Assembly (NCBI GenBank): GCA_964453435.1 | Contig: CAYVQZ010000015.1 | Span: 1 to 64,000 of the forward strand | DNA: 64,000 nucleotides | Direction of reading: 5' to 3' | DNA from: CAYVQZ01 sp964453435 | Lineage (GTDB): Bacteria; Abyssobacteria; SURF-5 | Shown: positions 61,323-64,000 of the stretch, piece by piece | Position numbering within the stretch: position 1 is the stretch's first letter | Layout of the letters: every line of letters starts with the position of its first letter | Notes under the pieces: generated by a model | Databases searched by the model: none | Told to the model about the DNA's origin: nothing | What the model saw: the letters and a program-made list of their open reading frames with translations, nothing else | Made by a program: the position numbers and the translations under genes

Positions 61323-63701
61323 CTATTGGTTGATGACGAAGTTCTGGAGGTTCTGGCGCGCGCTCTCAAGCGTCGGGTCGATTGCGAGAGCGCGCCTCCA
61401 CGCGTCCGTCGCCTCCGCGACTCGGCCAAGCCTGTAGTAGGCGACACCCATGTTGTTGTGACTATTCGCAAATTCGGAATCCGCTTCGATGGCGGCTGAA
61501 TAGCTTTCGATGGCGGACTGCAGCGCGCCCAGATGCAAATATATGTTGCCGAGATTGTAGCAGGCAATTGCGTTTCCCGGTTCTTGGCGAACGACCTCGC
61601 GGTAGTGCTGCAACGCGCCTTCGAGGTCGCCTTCTTCCTCTTTCATGAAACCCATGTCGAAATGAGCCAACGCTGATTGGGCGTCACGACTTCCGGAGTC
61701 CGGCTCCTTCGGAACGGAGGGAGTCCGCTCCAGTGGCGGAGAAAAAACGGGCCCCCCTGTAAACTCCGTCGTCGATGCTCCATCACCGCCGGACATATCG
61801 CCGGCAGTCACCTCCAGCGCCTTCATTTCCCCGGTCCTCTGAGCGTCCTCCGTCATTACAAGCGCTTCGAGGTTGCCACGAACCATTTCATTCTCCGGAT
61901 CGAGCTGACTTGCTTTGGAAAGAACCGTTTTCGCCTCGTCATAGCGGCCAAGCCTGTAATATGTGTTGCCGAGGTTGTTTAATATCTCGACCGAGGTCGG
62001 CTCCAGGTCCAGAGCTCGCAGATACTCGGCGAGAGCCTCGGGGTATTTGCCCGCCTCAAATAACTGATTCGCCTCAATAAAGCGAGCCCGCGCTTCGGTC
62101 TGGGATGAAACGTTTATGCTGTAAGCCTTCGGTACGCCAGCCTCATGTTCACCGGCTGCCAGAACAAACCGGACATCTTCAAGCTTTTTCTGCGCCAGCT
62201 CGTTTTCCGGTTCACAGGTCAAAGCTTGCTGGAATTGTTCGCCCGCACTCTGATAGTCTCCGAGCGCGAAATAGGCGGCGCCCAGCCCGATCATGGCATC
62301 GGTATCGCCGGGCGAAATGGCGAGCGCTCTTTGGTAGGCCTCAGCCGCTTGATGGTATTCCCGGCGCGCAATGTATATGTCACCGGTAGCTCGCAACGCG
62401 CGGGCAGAACCATCCGTTACGGAAACCGAGGCCCCTTCAAAAGGCGCGTCAGGCGGCAGAAACGCCGCATCCAGCCGGGCGAGGTTCTCGCTAACATCGA
62501 GGGCCGTGGGATCAACCTTTAGCGCATTCTTGAAATGCTTTCGCGCTTCCTCGGTCTCGCCGATTTTCGCATACGCAAGCGCGATATTATTGTTGGCCTT
62601 GAAGTTGTTGGGCTGCAACTCCAGAGCTCGCTTGAACTGCTCGATGGCGCTCCAATACTGACCGCTCGCATAAAGAGTCGCCCCCGACTCGATGTACTCC
62701 TTCAACTTCCCCGTGCTCTGCGTCGAATGCGGCTGCCCGGCGCCCGAATGATGTTTGGCCTGAATTATTCGAAGATTCGCCTGCGCGATTGTATCGTGCG
62801 GATTAACCTCAACCGCTCTCTTGAACGCCTCCAGAGCTTCCTCGTTCATACCCGTATAATACAGCGTGATTCCGAGGTTGTTCCACGCATCCGAGTCGTT
62901 CGGCTCGATTCTCAAGGCTTCATGATACATGTCGATGGCTTTGGAATAGAGCCTCCGTGCCCCATATGCGAGCCCCAGGTTGTAATGGACATGCGGATAA
63001 CCAGGCGCCGCCCCGGCGAGCCGTTCAAGTGTTTCGCTCGCCCGCGCAAGTTTTCCAGTCTTGAAATAGTGGATTCCCAGCTTCGACAGCGCGTCAGTGT
63101 ATTCCGGATCAATAGAAAGAGCTTCCCGGAGAAGCGCGCCATACTCGTCCGACGTCGGCGAAAATGCCAGAGCCCTGCCATACAGCGCCATCGCCGAGAC
63201 CGAATCTGTTGGAATGGCGCTCAGCCGCGTAATGTCTTCTTCCGAAAAATTTATTCCCAACGAGGTGGCCAGGGATACGGCCAAATCGTCCAGATTGACG
63301 TGCAGGTCATCAAGACTACATAAAATTGATGCCCCTCCAATCGCTTCGCCGTCTTCGGTCTTTACAAACGACACCGTCACAAACAATTTTTCTCCCTCTT
63401 CCCGGAACTCGCCGCCTATCCCGTACGAAGCTCGGGCGCAATCCGACTCCCCATCGGGCAGGCACTCACCTGCGCCCCCTTCCTGCCCGGCCATTAACAC
63501 TCGCATGTCCGGATGGACTTTCAAGTTCCCAGCGAGGGAATCCGCAATCACGCGACCAATCCAATCACGCGTCTCGGCGTTCGTGCCCAAGAATTCTCCG
63601 ACACAGATCCGAACCGGCTCAGCGAAGCCGAGACCTGGTCGAAACAGGAACAGAAGAGACAAGAGAGCAACACTCAATCTGCACAGCGCGCGATAGCCCA
63701 C
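61323..63701 (-). CDS. Secreted tetratricopeptide-repeat protein
   Basis: The 792-residue protein has a signal peptide (MGYRALCRLSVALLSLLFLF, probable cleavage after GFA) and an N-terminal domain of about 150 residues with two or three cysteines. About a dozen TPR units follow in two blocks (from about 190 to 320, and 335 to 790), for example AWNNLGITLYYTGMNEEALEAFKRAVEVNP. Ser/Thr/Pro-rich linkers interrupt the repeats near 330 and 655-690. TPR arrays are protein-protein scaffolds; an outer-envelope or periplasmic assembly role is inferred from the export signal. It converges with glnA. Confidence 0.9.
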   Translation of the reverse strand: MGYRALCRLSVALLSLLFLFRPGLGFAEPVRICVGEFLGTNAETRDWIGRVIADSLAGNLKVHPDMRVLMAGQEGGAGECLPDGESDCARASYGIGGEFREEGEKLFVTVSFVKTEDGEAIGGASILCSLDDLHVNLDDLAVSLATSLGINFSEEDITRLSAIPTDSVSAMALYGRALAFSPTSDEYGALLREALSIDPEYTDALSKLGIHYFKTGKLARASETLERLAGAAPGYPHVHYNLGLAYGARRLYSKAIDMYHEALRIEPNDSDAWNNLGITLYYTGMNEEALEAFKRAVEVNPHDTIAQANLRIIQAKHHSGAGQPHSTQSTGKLKEYIESGATLYASGQYWSAIEQFKRALELQPNNFKANNNIALAYAKIGETEEARKHFKNALKVDPTALDVSENLARLDAAFLPPDAPFEGASVSVTDGSARALRATGDIYIARREYHQAAEAYQRALAISPGDTDAMIGLGAAYFALGDYQSAGEQFQQALTCEPENELAQKKLEDVRFVLAAGEHEAGVPKAYSINVSSQTEARARFIEANQLFEAGKYPEALAEYLRALDLEPTSVEILNNLGNTYYRLGRYDEAKTVLSKASQLDPENEMVRGNLEALVMTEDAQRTGEMKALEVTAGDMSGGDGASTTEFTGGPVFSPPLERTPSVPKEPDSGSRDAQSALAHFDMGFMKEEEGDLEGALQHYREVVRQEPGNAIACYNLGNIYLHLGALQSAIESYSAAIEADSEFANSHNNMGVAYYRLGRVAEATDAWRRALAIDPTLESARQNLQNFVINQ

Positions 63702-63914
63702 TTTTCAATCTCCACCACAAAATCTTTTCTCTCTGACCGGCACGACAGAATTTTATCATAAGCCAACCTCTCGCGCCAACTTTCCCCCTCTGGCTCACTC
63801 GAGATAGCAGCCGGGAACCTCAGCTCTTGCGCTGAGCGCGCCCAAATTCCGCCTGCAATGGGAGTTGGGTGTTTCCAACAATCGGGTCCCATTCACCAGA
63901 TATTCTCCGCCCCC

Positions 63915-63943
63915 TTGACAAACAGCTCCGGTTAGTATACGCT
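63915..63943 (+). promoter_or_regulatory. Promoter of the window-edge TetR gene
   Basis: TTGACA (63915-63920) and TACGCT (63938-63943) are 17 bases apart. The predicted start falls at about the ATG (63950), so the mRNA may be leaderless. Confidence 0.5.
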
Positions 63944-63949
63944 GTATAT

Positions 63950-64000
63950 ATGGCTCAGGGAGAGAGAAAGCCCGGCACCAAACAGCGTATCCTGCGGGCC
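63950..64000 (+). CDS. TetR-family regulator, 5' fragment
   Basis: The first 17 codons, MAQGERKPGTKQRILRA, run off the window edge. The KQRILRA segment is where TetR-family helix 1 usually begins. Only the start is visible, so the assignment is tentative. Confidence 0.5.
   Translation, partial: MAQGERKPGTKQRILRA

Overview
The window looks like a piece of chromosome from an uncultured, probably anaerobic bacterium with a diaminopimelate-type cell wall. It carries housekeeping genes (nadE, rsmI, smc, ftsY, dapF, ddl, glnB-glnA, glgX, cspA) and several anaerobe-flavoured redox proteins: an old-yellow-enzyme-type flavoprotein, an iron-sulfur flavoprotein, a CoA-disulfide reductase fused to rhodanese, a NifU-type scaffold, a corrinoid activator and a radical-SAM aminomutase. 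A UGA codon inside a rhodanese gene, followed by a well-formed bacterial SECIS hairpin, indicates that the organism inserts selenocysteine. I saw no rRNA, tRNA, CRISPR array, phage or complete insertion sequence. The lineage cannot be fixed from this window; a deep-branching phylum or a Desulfobacterota-like group would fit.

Layout. 0-6.8 kb: a large membrane protein, a stand-alone peptide resembling the N-terminal repeat of type II secretion F proteins, a split glutaminase-like/NAD synthase pair, rsmI and a flavin oxidoreductase. 6.8-16.6 kb: the most interesting region. A sigma-54 activator with a degenerate receiver is divergent from a tight operon encoding a small beta-rich protein, a lysine 2,3-aminomutase, two D-Ala-D-Ala-ligase-type ATP-grasp ligases, a GNAT acetyltransferase and a GNAT-histone-deacetylase fusion. 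The intergenic region holds a near-consensus sigma-54 promoter and two matching 17-bp dyads placed like enhancer sites. An MFS transporter follows after a terminator. 16.7-20 kb: TetR, a DHH phosphoesterase, an iron-sulfur flavoprotein and an unknown protein. 20.2-24.4 kb: an alpha/alpha-toroid protein, an AAC(3)-like acyltransferase, an FkbH-like protein and an acyl carrier protein, without any polyketide synthase. 24.5-31.7 kb: glutaredoxin-like protein, PhnP-like hydrolase, ftsY, smc and hsp20.

32-43.6 kb: an enolase-superfamily dehydratase; a CGGC protein and a NifU-like scaffold behind a second near-perfect sigma-54 promoter; CoA-disulfide reductase-rhodanese; a corrinoid reductive activator with an extra zinc-finger-like head; a thioredoxin-pseudokinase fusion coupled to a response regulator; a small lipoprotein with its own sigma-54-type promoter; a PAS sigma-54 activator; and a methyltransferase. 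44-48.2 kb: a cysteine-rich ferredoxin, glgX, the rhodanese selenoprotein and cspA. 48.5-58 kb: one long minus-strand run, MFS-arsR-methyltransferase-HAD-dapF-ddl-LOG-DUF1848-glcD-glcF. 58-64 kb: a small unknown gene, a hairpin element, glnB-glnA behind a third near-consensus sigma-54 promoter, a secreted TPR protein, and the start of a TetR gene at the window edge.

Common threads are sigma-54 control (two activators, four candidate promoters), sulfur/selenium redox chemistry, and a beta-lysine-centred ligase/acetylation operon that I nominate as the candidate undescribed system. All coordinates were derived by reading; no database search was run.
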